DNA of 64,000 nt, from positions 4,154,001 through 4,218,000 of the forward strand of contig JADJQZ010000001.1 of the NCBI GenBank assembly GCA_016712465.1, given 5' to 3'. The notes beneath the pieces are model-generated. The model saw only the letters and a list, made by a program, of their open reading frames with translations, did not search any database and was not told where the DNA came from. The DNA is from Candidatus Obscuribacter sp. Its GTDB lineage: Bacteria; Cyanobacteriota; Vampirovibrionia; Obscuribacterales; Obscuribacteraceae. Position 1 is the first letter of the stretch; each line of letters opens with the position of its first letter. A program made the translations under genes and the position numbers. Below are positions 18,671 through 26,403 of the stretch, in pieces.

Positions 18671-19147
18671 CGGTAATTTGCCTCATTCGTCCATAAAACT
18701 GTGGAAACGGTAGCAAATCCAGGGACGGGAAGTCAAGATTTGGCAAATTTGCTACCCTCAACTACCGCGCCCGATTAATCAGATTGCTACCACAGGTGAA
18801 AGTGCTCTCGTGCTCGTGCATCAGTAGAAAGTTATTGAGACTGGCTGTTTTGCCGCAAGAAGACCAATCCATATTCTTAAGGTACTAATGAGATTAAAGA
18901 CCCCCAGCAAGCCGGTATCCGAATGGCAGGTCGGCCGGGTACCAGCACAGCTGCGTGGGTAGGAGTCTGAAAAAGCTCCAGGCATGCATGATCATGATGT
19001 ACAGCAAGAGAACGCTACTCGCTCTCGTCTGTGTTTGCGTCTCGACTGCAAACAAACCTTCCTCTAAGGGAACATTGTCGATTCCTATTGAATGAGCTCC
19101 AACATAGAGAACCTTGAATGGCATTTCACATTCCTCAGCTGAGTTGA
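18671..19147. promoter_or_regulatory. Gene-poor stretch with a 10-bp inverted repeat upstream of the amber-split gene
   Basis: A perfect inverted repeat, GGTAGCAAAT at 18709-18718 and ATTTGCTACC at 18747-18756, lies 39-86 bases upstream of the GTG start at 18670. It could be an operator or a hairpin in the leader. The 20-bp repeat shared with 8771-8790 abuts it (18688-18707). A 76-codon minus-strand frame at 18894-19124 is present but has no coding character that I trust. Confidence 0.4.
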
Positions 19148-20155
19148 CTAGTAGGTCTGACTCTCGACCCGGAACGATCGTACCAATGGTGAGAAGTTCT
19201 TGTGGAAGGACTCAAGTCTCTCAAACAACCATTGATGCTGTACCAACCAGTCAGAGCGATCCGTCGGTTCACAGCTGTGCGATAACTCAACGTAGCTCCG
19301 CTTGTTGTCTGGCAACTCTCTCCAATCCAACCTAGCACCTATCTTACTTTCAATATCCTGCTCTGAGTTCTTCAAATATGCAAACAATGCCTTGGCATTC
19401 GCGGGAGATAAGGTCAATGCCACTTGTACCTTCCGCTCTTTGGTATTGACCCTGGCACTCAGATGCGCATCAGTACTTCCAATGCCAAAGCTAAACCAGT
19501 GATTCGGCTGTGGTTTTCTACAAGCCAGAATCTTGCTTCTAGATGAAATATACTCAGCTAGTTTTCCCCAATAATCCATCCGAAACTTCTCAATTTCAGT
19601 CAAATTCATATTGGTGTTCGCTTCTGAAACCTTTCGCTGCCAGTCATTCGGCTTACTAATCACTCTGAAATTTGGAGCCAGATCCGAGCTGCCGATACGC
19701 AAAAGTTCGATTTCGATTCCGAAGAAGCTAAATTGATCATGGGTGATCCTGTTCAACCAGTCCAAAGCAGCTCTGTGTTCTTCCGTGAATTTTTGCGCCA
19801 ACCAGACAATGGTCACCACTTCTAACCCTGCAGCGTAAGTGAGTAACTGTCCGAGATGCGTATGGTCAGTACGCTCAAGTTGGTTTTCTATCAACACCCA
19901 GTTACCAGTCATGGAGTCCTTGCACAACACATCAGCCTTGAAAGGACCTACTGCCCGCTCCTTCCCCTCCAGCTCAAGATCCATACCGATTGCTTCGCCG
20001 AGGCGAGCTATGTTTTCATCCTCGGCGAGCCACGGGGTAAAATCGGCAGATTCTGAAATCCAAATGCTTCGCAGCTCAACCTGCTCCAATCGCCCCAGTC
20101 GGGCTTTCGTCATAGAGGCACTACGATCAATGTGTTGTTCGTGCTCTTCTGTCAT
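19148..20155 (-). CDS. DUF4268 / PD-(D/E)xK nuclease-like protein
   Basis: 335 residues. The N-terminal half has a NucS/RecB-like nuclease core: FKADVLCKD and then WVLIENQLERTDHTHLGQLLTYAAGL (about residues 72-108), where E-x-Q with the preceding Asp fits the PD-(D/E)xK pattern with Gln in the Lys position, as in several DUF4268 members. The C-terminal half (about 190-310, NEMDYWGKLAEYI-like and VQVALTLSPANAKALFAYLK) matches DUF4268. Such proteins occur alone or beside restriction systems and are predicted endonucleases. The gene is divergent from the membrane protein at 20364. Confidence 0.78.
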   Translation of the reverse strand: MTEEHEQHIDRSASMTKARLGRLEQVELRSIWISESADFTPWLAEDENIARLGEAIGMDLELEGKERAVGPFKADVLCKDSMTGNWVLIENQLERTDHTHLGQLLTYAAGLEVVTIVWLAQKFTEEHRAALDWLNRITHDQFSFFGIEIELLRIGSSDLAPNFRVISKPNDWQRKVSEANTNMNLTEIEKFRMDYWGKLAEYISSRSKILACRKPQPNHWFSFGIGSTDAHLSARVNTKERKVQVALTLSPANAKALFAYLKNSEQDIESKIGARLDWRELPDNKRSYVELSHSCEPTDRSDWLVQHQWLFERLESFHKNFSPLVRSFRVESQTY

Positions 20156-20363
20156 GCCCGCCCCTCTTGACTTGCCGTCTAAATAAGCTCGCTGCAGCCA
20201 GCCGACTCGGCGCGGCCGCCGACAATATTATTGCGCTTGCAAATAAGCATTACAAGCTTTGAAAAATGGGGAATGGACTTAATCTTGGAATCTTGTGAAA
20301 TGGAATAGAATACTGCAGTCGCCTAGTATCTCAATTGACAGGAACCAAATTCGTGAGGCAAGA

Positions 20364-21983
20364 ATGAGGAAAGCTTCGTGGGTAACTAGTTCAATTGTGA
20401 CTATTTCCACCCTATCAGGACTTCCAGCGCAGGCAAATGAATTGAGCGAAGATGTTTGGACTTCAGCTAGTCTTCCTGCGTGCGTGGCTTGTGTGGCATT
20501 GCTAATTTTTCTATTGGGTCTGTACCTGCTTCCAGCATTAATTGGTGCCCACAAACAGAAAGATAACGTTGTTGCAATTGCCACCCTCAACGTTTTCCTT
20601 GGCTGGACTGGCTTAGGATATTTGGTGTCGCTGCTCTGGGCATTAACAAACAATGGTTGCAAGAAACCTAACAAGGAGATTGCCGGACCTTTGTTCAATC
20701 GTTTCATTGCTTTGCTATGTTGGAGTTTTGTACTGTTCCTTGGAAGTCTAGTGATTCAACTATTAATTTTCGCTGTTCTAACAGTCATACATCAAGTTCA
20801 GCTTCAACAAGAAGAAACCGCTAAAAGAAAACATGCTCAAGAGATAACCCAGCAGCTTAAAGAAGAGTTTGCCAAAATTCCCGCCTGTTCAATCTACAAG
20901 AGTCTTCATACGGACCAAGAAAGAAGCCAAGATCCAGGCTGCGACGAGACCATCGAGTTTTACGGCGATGGAAAATCTTTTCACTATTTTTACCCAGCCA
21001 CAGGAATAGGTTTTTACGGCGTTTACCAAATAGAAAATGGAAATCAACTCAAGACTTGGGATGAAGCACTTCCGGCAAAGGCAGATCAAGTTTACACAAT
21101 TGAAGGGGATAGGCTTATAAGGACTAGTGATAAACAGGAATTCGTTAGAACTGGCAGAGACTGGAAAAGATTGTTAAGTCGGTCTTCAGGGTCAACCGCC
21201 ACCGAACTCGAAATTCCTACATCATCCGACAACCGCCAGCCTCCGCCCGAAGGCAATGTCATTGTGGCGGGAAATTCAAAAGGAACACAATCGTCAACAG
21301 ATTTCGGAGAAGCACATGATAACAAGAATCAATTAAGCCAGATTCAGCGACTTGAGGAAAATCAACTCAAAGCCACACACCTTGTCGAGAAGCTGAAGAG
21401 CTCAATTTCAGACCTAGAAAAAAGCAGCGCTGACAAAGATCGAGAAATTGACAGGCTGACCAAAAATCTACGTTTAACAAGAGAGACTATCGTATCAAAA
21501 GATGAAAGCGTTGAAGAAATGCGTAGGCAGCTGGATAAGTGGAAGAAATCAGCGAACTCAGAAACTCACCGCAGAAAAAACACAGATCAAACCCTTGTTC
21601 AAGAATCAATATCACCCCTAGCAGCAAACAGCTGGCCCGGTATCAGGGAGTTCTATCCACTTTCCTATAAACAAGATTTGGAGCGTAGGCTTAAGAATGT
21701 TAGTTTGCAGCGTCTCGCAGTGCCAGGACAAACTGAGAGCGTCGAAATGAATTTTAAAATCGAGCGTGATGGGCGACCAACAGATATTGAATGCAGATCG
21801 TCAAATACTGATGAAAAGGCAAGGGAGCGTTATTGTAGATTTATACAGGGCGCTGGACCATTTCGACCCATATTGAGTGATGACATCGGTGAACTTAATG
21901 TTGCTACCACTTTAACCCAATCCGGCAATGCTCCAGTAGAAGTAACTTCTCTCAGCATCGAATGCCACGGAAACAAATTATAG
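20364..21983 (+). CDS. Membrane protein with superinfection-immunity-like segment, coiled coil and TonB-C-like C-terminus
   Basis: The ATG at 20364 has GAGG 7 bases upstream and gives a normal signal peptide; a frame-open start at 20295 is less likely. In the 539-residue product, a signal peptide (about 1-25) is followed by a membrane segment. The LYLLPALIGAHKQ...NVFLGWTGLGYLVSLLWAL block matches the Imm_superinfect (phage T4 Imm-like) membrane motif. A further TM hairpin, a coiled coil (about 325-420), and a C-terminal domain like TonB-C/energy-transducing repeats (LERRLKNVSLQ...FKIERDGRPTDIEC) follow. The fusion suggests an envelope protein that could block DNA entry. That role is inferred. 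Confidence 0.65.
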   Translation: MRKASWVTSSIVTISTLSGLPAQANELSEDVWTSASLPACVACVALLIFLLGLYLLPALIGAHKQKDNVVAIATLNVFLGWTGLGYLVSLLWALTNNGCKKPNKEIAGPLFNRFIALLCWSFVLFLGSLVIQLLIFAVLTVIHQVQLQQEETAKRKHAQEITQQLKEEFAKIPACSIYKSLHTDQERSQDPGCDETIEFYGDGKSFHYFYPATGIGFYGVYQIENGNQLKTWDEALPAKADQVYTIEGDRLIRTSDKQEFVRTGRDWKRLLSRSSGSTATELEIPTSSDNRQPPPEGNVIVAGNSKGTQSSTDFGEAHDNKNQLSQIQRLEENQLKATHLVEKLKSSISDLEKSSADKDREIDRLTKNLRLTRETIVSKDESVEEMRRQLDKWKKSANSETHRRKNTDQTLVQESISPLAANSWPGIREFYPLSYKQDLERRLKNVSLQRLAVPGQTESVEMNFKIERDGRPTDIECRSSNTDEKARERYCRFIQGAGPFRPILSDDIGELNVATTLTQSGNAPVEVTSLSIECHGNKL

Positions 21984-22469
21984 CGACTTGTTCACAGCTG
22001 CAAAGGCAAGCATTTTCCGGTTGACAATCTGATGAGGAAGTACATAGGCACGAAAGCAGACCTCTCTCCGTCATCGCATAAGCAGCCCAATGAGTTCTGC
22101 TGTTCCGTCCAGTCAAATGCCGCCTCTCCATGGGAGCTAAAGCTTTACTCCAACGCCCCCAAAATTGGGATACTTATTGATGTTATGAACCGCGCGATAT
22201 GCAAGGATGGGGATGTTAACTCCAAGAACCCAGCAAAACTGTTGACGGCGGTTTAAAGAAGCAGCTTTCTTGACGGCAGAGCGAGGTGTATAGCCAAGGC
22301 ATATCCTCCGCGAGCAATTGTTCCTCTCGGGTTGATTTGAGAAATTAGGAATTAGCAAAAAGGTCAAGGGCTCAAGCTGCAACTTGAACCCCTGGATTCA
22401 TCTATTGGACGATGAAGGAGAGAGTTTCCTACAAGAATTGAGTCCTGTCCAGGCCTTTTTGCTCATTGA

Positions 22470-22904
22470 GTGGACGATGAGCAAGATTCCTTTCGAATGT
22501 TCAACTGCGCCCGATGCCGGGAACAGGTAAGGCTTTGCAGGAGCTGTGATCGTGGCAACCGCTATTGCGGGCGAGAATGCGCACTTCTAAACCGCCGCCA
22601 GGGACAGGCTGAGGCAGGGCGGCGTTACCAGCGCACGTTTAAGGGGGCGCTAAAACACAGCCACCGGCAGGCAGAATACAAGAGGCGGTGCAAAGAAGAA
22701 GTGACGCATCAGTGTTCCCCTGAGGCTTGTCAGGATGACATTGTTTGTCCAGAGACCGAGGAAGTGGTCTCTACGGAAATCACAAAATTCGAGCCGGCTG
22801 AAGATGCAGTGTTAATTCGCTGCAGCGGTTGCGCCGTCTTTGTGGCCGTTCGCACGCCAAGACTTCATCGGGCGATGTCGCCTGGGAAGAACAACAGGAG
22901 GTAA
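22470..22904 (+). CDS. Cysteine-rich accessory protein of the IS21-family element
   Basis: 144 residues. The N-terminus has paired cysteines (FNCARCREQVRLCRSC, then RYCGRECA), which look like a small zinc-binding module. A basic region with the pattern REAGRRYQ...LKHSHRQAEYKRR...VTHQ follows; I recognise this from small proteins that precede istA in a subgroup of IS21-like elements. An internal ATG at 22500 is an alternative start. The stop lies inside the istA ribosome-binding site (TAA at 22902-22904, istA start at 22907), so the genes are coupled. A role in transposition is plausible but not known. Confidence 0.7.
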   Translation: MDDEQDSFRMFNCARCREQVRLCRSCDRGNRYCGRECALLNRRQGQAEAGRRYQRTFKGALKHSHRQAEYKRRCKEEVTHQCSPEACQDDIVCPETEEVVSTEITKFEPAEDAVLIRCSGCAVFVAVRTPRLHRAMSPGKNNRR

Positions 22905-22906
22905 CA

Positions 22907-24397
22907 GTGGGCGTTTCAAAAGAAGTAGAATCAGAGATCCTGCGCTTGTTTTACGCAGAGAAGTGGAAAAGAGGCACCATCGCCAGGCAGCTACAGATTC
23001 ATCACGGTGTAGTTGATCGGGTATTAACCAGAAATGGAATTAGCGTTGAGCGGGTCAGGATCAGGCGTTCGTTGATTGACCCGTATTTGCCGTACATCCG
23101 TTCTGTGCTGCAGAAGTATCCGAGACTGACGGGATCGCGGCTGTATGCAATGGTGAAAGAGAGAGGGTATCCTGGAGGCATCGACCACTTTCGAGACATG
23201 CTAGCCAGGCATCGACCAAAACCGGCAGCTGAAGCGTATCTCAGGCTGAGTACGATTAAGGGAGAGGAGGCTCAGGTTGACTGGGCGTGCTTCGGGAAAG
23301 TGAAAATCGGTAATGCCGAGCGGCAGCTGTACGCTTTCGTCATTGTGTTGTCCTGGTCACGGCAGGTGTTTCTGAAGTTCTACACAGGCATGTCCACGGC
23401 GAACTTTCTACAGGGGCACGTAGACGCCTTTTGCAGTTGGGGAGGTGTGCCAAGGCAGGTCAAGTACGACAATTTGAAATCGGCCGTTTTGGAGAGGAGT
23501 GGCGATGCCATCCGATTCAATCCGCGGCTGCTGGACTTTGCAGCGTATTACCGATATGCCCCGAAGCCAGTAGCTATCGCCAGGGGCAATCAAAAGGGGC
23601 GAGTCGAGAGGGCGATACAGTACATCAGGCATTCGTTCTTTGCTGCGCGGAAGTGGGATGGTCTGGAGGACCTGAACAATCAGGCGATAGTCTGGTGCCG
23701 AGAAGTAGCAGGCACCAGACCGTGTTCAGAGGACCGAACGATGACTGTAGCAGAGGCATTTAAGCAAGAGCAAGGGAGTTTGATGCCGTTGCCGGACAAT
23801 CCGTATGCAGTATTTGAGAGCACGGTTGTATCGGTTGGCAAGGCACCGTATGTCAGGTATGACATGAACGATTATTCAGTACCTCATGAATACGTGCAGA
23901 AGCAGCTCACGGTGCATGCGGACAGCGATTGGGTGCGTATCTTGGACGGATTGAAGGAGGTAGCGAAGCACAAGCGATGCTTTGAAAAGAGGCGTCAGAT
24001 TGAGACTACCGAGCACATTTCGAGGCTGGTCGAAGAGAAGAAAAAGGCAAAGAAGGGCAGCGGCATGAATCGACTATTTTGCTCGGCACCAACTGCAAGA
24101 GAGATGTTCCGTATGGCTGCGGAGCGGGGTTATTCAATCGGTTCGCTGACGAGCAAATTGCTGAGACTGTTGGACTTATATGGTCCGGCAGAAGTGGAGG
24201 AATCGATCAAGGAAGTGGTGACTTCTGGAGCTTGCCACTCTGCAGATGTTGCCAACGTACTTGAGAGGAGGAGGAGGCAAAAGGGGTTGCTATCGCCATT
24301 TGCGATTGATTTACCGGACGACAAAAGGGTTACTGATCTCGTTGTTTTGCCGCACTCGCTGGCTACTTACGACAATCTTTCCAAGGAGGAACAATGA
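22907..24397 (+). CDS. istA: IS21-family transposase IstA
   Basis: DDE transposase that cuts and joins the element ends. The GTG at 22907 is preceded by a perfect AGGAGGT and yields 496 residues, the usual size. Visible are an N-terminal helix-turn-helix (KRGTIARQLQIHHGVVDRVL), the rve catalytic core with EAQVDWACFG (first Asp), QVKYDNLKSAV (second Asp) and the KGRVERAIQYIR block (catalytic Glu), and the C-terminal IstA tail. It overlaps istB by 4 bases (ATGA). It appears intact. Confidence 0.93.
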   Translation: MGVSKEVESEILRLFYAEKWKRGTIARQLQIHHGVVDRVLTRNGISVERVRIRRSLIDPYLPYIRSVLQKYPRLTGSRLYAMVKERGYPGGIDHFRDMLARHRPKPAAEAYLRLSTIKGEEAQVDWACFGKVKIGNAERQLYAFVIVLSWSRQVFLKFYTGMSTANFLQGHVDAFCSWGGVPRQVKYDNLKSAVLERSGDAIRFNPRLLDFAAYYRYAPKPVAIARGNQKGRVERAIQYIRHSFFAARKWDGLEDLNNQAIVWCREVAGTRPCSEDRTMTVAEAFKQEQGSLMPLPDNPYAVFESTVVSVGKAPYVRYDMNDYSVPHEYVQKQLTVHADSDWVRILDGLKEVAKHKRCFEKRRQIETTEHISRLVEEKKKAKKGSGMNRLFCSAPTAREMFRMAAERGYSIGSLTSKLLRLLDLYGPAEVEESIKEVVTSGACHSADVANVLERRRRQKGLLSPFAIDLPDDKRVTDLVVLPHSLATYDNLSKEEQ

Positions 24398-25181
24398 CGA
24401 CAGATTTGAAAGAACAGGCGAGCAAGCTGGGCTTCAAGGCTATGGCGGCCAGATGGAATGAATATGCCAATCAATCGTGGGTCAAAGAACTGTTAGAGGC
24501 TGAGGCGGCGGAGAAGAATCGGCGAAGCTTAGAGCGGCGATTGAGAGAGTCTCAGATACACGAGATGAAGCCTGTGTCTGAATTTGATTGGGAGTGGCGA
24601 AGACGATTGATCGAGAGCTTGTAGAAGAGCTGTTCACTCTAGAATTCATGAGTAGGGCAGTCAATATCATCTTTCTTGGTGCCAACGGTCTGGGTAAGTC
24701 GATGTTGTCGAAGAACCTGGTGCACACAGCTCTGCTTGCTGGATACAAAACCAAGTTTGTCTCGGCCAGTCAGATGCTGTCGGACCTATCAGCCCAGGAT
24801 GGTGCCACATCCCGACGGAGATGTCTACAGAAGTACGCAAGCCCGGACTTATTGGCAATTGACGAGCTTGGCTACCTAAGTTACGACAATCGCTATGCCG
24901 ACTTACTTTACGAGGTGATTAACGCTCGGTACCTGAAGTCATCAACAATCATCACGACCAACAAGCCCTTCAAAGAGTGGGGAGAAATCTTCCCGAATGC
25001 GGCTTGTGTAGTCACTCTTGTGGACAGATTGATACACAGATCAGAAATCGTCAAGATTGACGGAGCCTCCTATCGAACGAAAGAAGCACTGGAGTCCGCT
25101 GAAAAAAGAGCCCAGAAAAAGCGCGGTCGAGCAAGAAGGATGGAGGAATCAGCCAATGATCAGACTGCTGTTCTTGCTTGA
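24394..25181 (+). pseudogene. istB: istB (IS21 helper ATPase), frameshifted
   Basis: IstB is an AAA+ ATPase that loads IstA on target DNA. The N-terminal 76 codons (24394-24624) reach SEFDWEW and then run out of frame. The expected continuation, KTIDRELVEELFTLEF, is in another frame from about 24597 to the stop at 25179-25181. A single missing base near 24597-24600 explains both halves. The rest is normal, with Walker A GANGLGKS (about residue 87 of the joined protein) and the LLAIDELGYL Walker B. No slippery run is visible, so a mutation or sequencing error is likelier than programmed frameshifting. Confidence 0.8.
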
Positions 25182-25368
25182 GTGCGACCAATGCGAGGAG
25201 ACCTGGCCTACAGTGGTAAGGCAGCGTGGTTCAATCGGAATCCAGTGGGATGAGGAACTCCAAAACCTTGAGTTCGCGGCGGAGGAGGCTGGCTGGAGCG
25301 GCTATCGAGGCCAGCATGCTTGCGACAGCTGCGTGATGGAAGCCATGTCCAAGCAGAACGCGGGTTGA
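25156..25368 (+). CDS. Small cysteine-pair protein at the 3' end of the IS21-family element
   Basis: The ATG at 25156 has GGAGG 10 bases upstream and overlaps the end of istB by 26 bases. The 70-residue product has two CxxC pairs (CDQCEE near the N-terminus and CDSCVM near the C-terminus), as in a zinc ribbon. The acidic middle has no known motif. It lies inside the element ends, so it travels with the IS. A regulatory or DNA-binding role is only a guess. Confidence 0.55.
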   Translation: MIRLLFLLECDQCEETWPTVVRQRGSIGIQWDEELQNLEFAAEEAGWSGYRGQHACDSCVMEAMSKQNAG

Positions 25369-25376
25369 GCGTTCTC

Positions 25377-25424
25377 AAAAAACCAGAAGGAAAGGGCTGC
25401 CGTAGCCGGCAGCCCTTTCCTTCT
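25377..25424 (-). terminator. 18-bp stem hairpin near the right IS end, terminator on the minus strand
   Basis: A perfect 18-bp stem (385-402 with 407-424, offset 25,000) has a 4-base loop. Read on the minus strand it is followed by TTTTTT at 25382-25377. It would stop outside transcription entering the IS from the right, a common safeguard against promoter-driven transposition. It may also end the plus-strand IS operon, although there is no T-run on that side. Confidence 0.75.
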
Positions 25425-25702
25425 GATATGTGAAATTCTGTTGCCGCCCAATTTGTTGCGCATTTATGCCGCCGTCAACAGCAAAACTTCGCTGGATCTG
25501 AAGCACGCGGCGAAACCATCTGTAAAGGGCTATCAAAGGCATAACTGAAGGAGAAACACAGTCCAACAAAGTTGTGCAACAGCTCATTACAGATGTCAAC
25601 CGGCTTGCTCAAAGCCATAGCGGTCGAGCAGCTATTCCCATAAATGAGGTCTGTGCGCCGCGATAGCGCGCCACTCCGAAACTGGTGCCGCACTTTTAGA
25701 GG

Positions 25703-26054
25703 CTACACTAAGCTTGATTGCGCAGTGAACTCCCTTCTTGACTTCAATCCCTCATCAAACGGGTTTTCCCCATCAGCGATCCGCCGAAGAATTTCCCCGA
25801 CCATTATTCGTGCCCTCTCAACGGTCATATAAGGAAACCTTCCAAGTTTGAGCCTTCTTGGAATCCATGCCACCAGTCTTATAGAACACGAAGGTCTTGG
25901 TTCCGGCTCTGCCAATGCTCAACTGCAGATACCGGGTCAAAGAGTCGGAATAGTAGACCTGCTTACCCGTCAACGGGGGACTCAAGGCATCCAGGTTGCG
26001 TTTAGTGAACTTGACATTCCGATCCCCAGTGGATTTTGCCGCTACCCGTTTCAT
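25703..26054 (-). pseudogene. Truncated, frameshifted tyrosine integrase (arm-binding domain only)
   Basis: The frame from 26054 encodes VKFTKRNLDALSPP...YYSDSLTRYLQLSIGRAGTKTFVFYK, the arm-binding (DUF4102-type) start of P4-like integrases. After a frameshift near 25855, the next part (RLKLGRFPYMTVERARIMVGEILRRIADGENPF) follows in another frame, ending at 25703. The catalytic R-H-R-Y domain is absent. Its promoter end faces the right attachment repeat at 26176, the normal arrangement for an island integrase. It is clearly non-functional. Confidence 0.82.
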
Positions 26055-26175
26055 TCATTTTCAATTACCTTGACGACCCTTCGTCAACCATAACACACCT
26101 CCAATAGCTGAGCCTGTTATCCTTTATAGCCATTCGTCAATTTGGAGTAATCGTGGTTAAACTGGCGCCCTTTTA

Positions 26176-26219
26176 GCTACGAACCATGAGGTCGCAGGTT
26201 CGAATCCTGCCGGGCAGGA
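26176..26219 (+). repeat. Right attachment repeat (attR)
   Basis: 44 bp identical to 8276-8319, the 3' part of tRNA-Arg(ACG). The 5' half of a tRNA is missing upstream, so this is not a tRNA gene but the other product of site-specific integration. Confidence 0.92.
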
Positions 26220-26241
26220 ATTTCACAAGTCCGATACAGAC

Positions 26242-26268
26242 CGACTCCCAAATTTGGGGGTCGTTTTT
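26242..26268 (+). terminator. Original tRNA-Arg terminator, now behind attR
   Basis: A near-perfect 11+11 palindrome (26242-26252 with 26253-26263, one G-T pair) is followed by TTTTT. It sits at the same distance from the repeat as the weaker copy behind the tRNA at 8343. Confidence 0.75.
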
Positions 26269-26403
26269 GTTTCTAGGGTAGGCAAAATTAGCCGCGGAAC
26301 CATGGGCGGCCCGGGAAAGATTTCTGACGTGTTTGCAAACAGAGTAAGTGGAATAACTAGTGAGTCTCTCTAACTAGAAGCCACTTCCGCCGGAGAAAAC
26401 ATC

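Larger units (their letters stand above)
22240..25480 (+). mobile_element. IS21-family insertion sequence, 3.24 kb, with 7-bp target duplication
   Basis: The ends are inverted: TGTTGACGGCGG at 22240-22251 and its complement at 25469-25480. The same 7 bases, GCAAAAC, flank the element at 22233-22239 and 25481-25487, the expected IS21 target duplication. Inside, in order on the plus strand, are a cysteine-rich accessory ORF, istA, istB (frameshifted) and a small cysteine-pair ORF. The ends are clean, so the insertion is recent on the scale of the island. Confidence 0.92.
22137..25693 (-). pseudogene. Small ORF split by the IS21-family insertion
   Basis: Removing the IS and one copy of the GCAAAAC duplication joins a minus-strand frame starting at 25693 to one ending with TAG at 22139-22137. 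The frame stays open across the junction (DPAKFC joined to WVLGVNIPILAYRAV) for about 105 codons. The joined product has no recognised domain. The unbroken frame supports a real gene beside the integrase, but at this length chance cannot be ruled out. Confidence 0.4.
8276..26219. mobile_element. tRNA-Arg-integrated genomic (defence) island, about 17.9 kb
   Basis: The limits are set by a perfect 44-bp direct repeat at 8276-8319 and 26176-26219, the first lying in the tRNA-Arg gene. A tyrosine-recombinase N-terminus (arm-binding domain) reads inward from the right repeat. The content is accessory: type I restriction-modification, DUF3883, GIY-YIG and DUF4268 proteins, a superinfection-immunity-like membrane protein and an IS21-family insertion. 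The integrase is truncated and frameshifted, so the island is probably fixed. No replication, conjugation or capsid genes are visible. Confidence 0.88.

Noticed and set aside
18894..19124. 76-codon minus-strand frame in the island gap
   Set aside because: No RBS, no domain, and odd hydrophobic patches. Likely chance.
26176..26219. Second tRNA-Arg gene
   Set aside because: Only the 3' half is present. The upstream sequence cannot form the acceptor and D arms. It is the attachment repeat.
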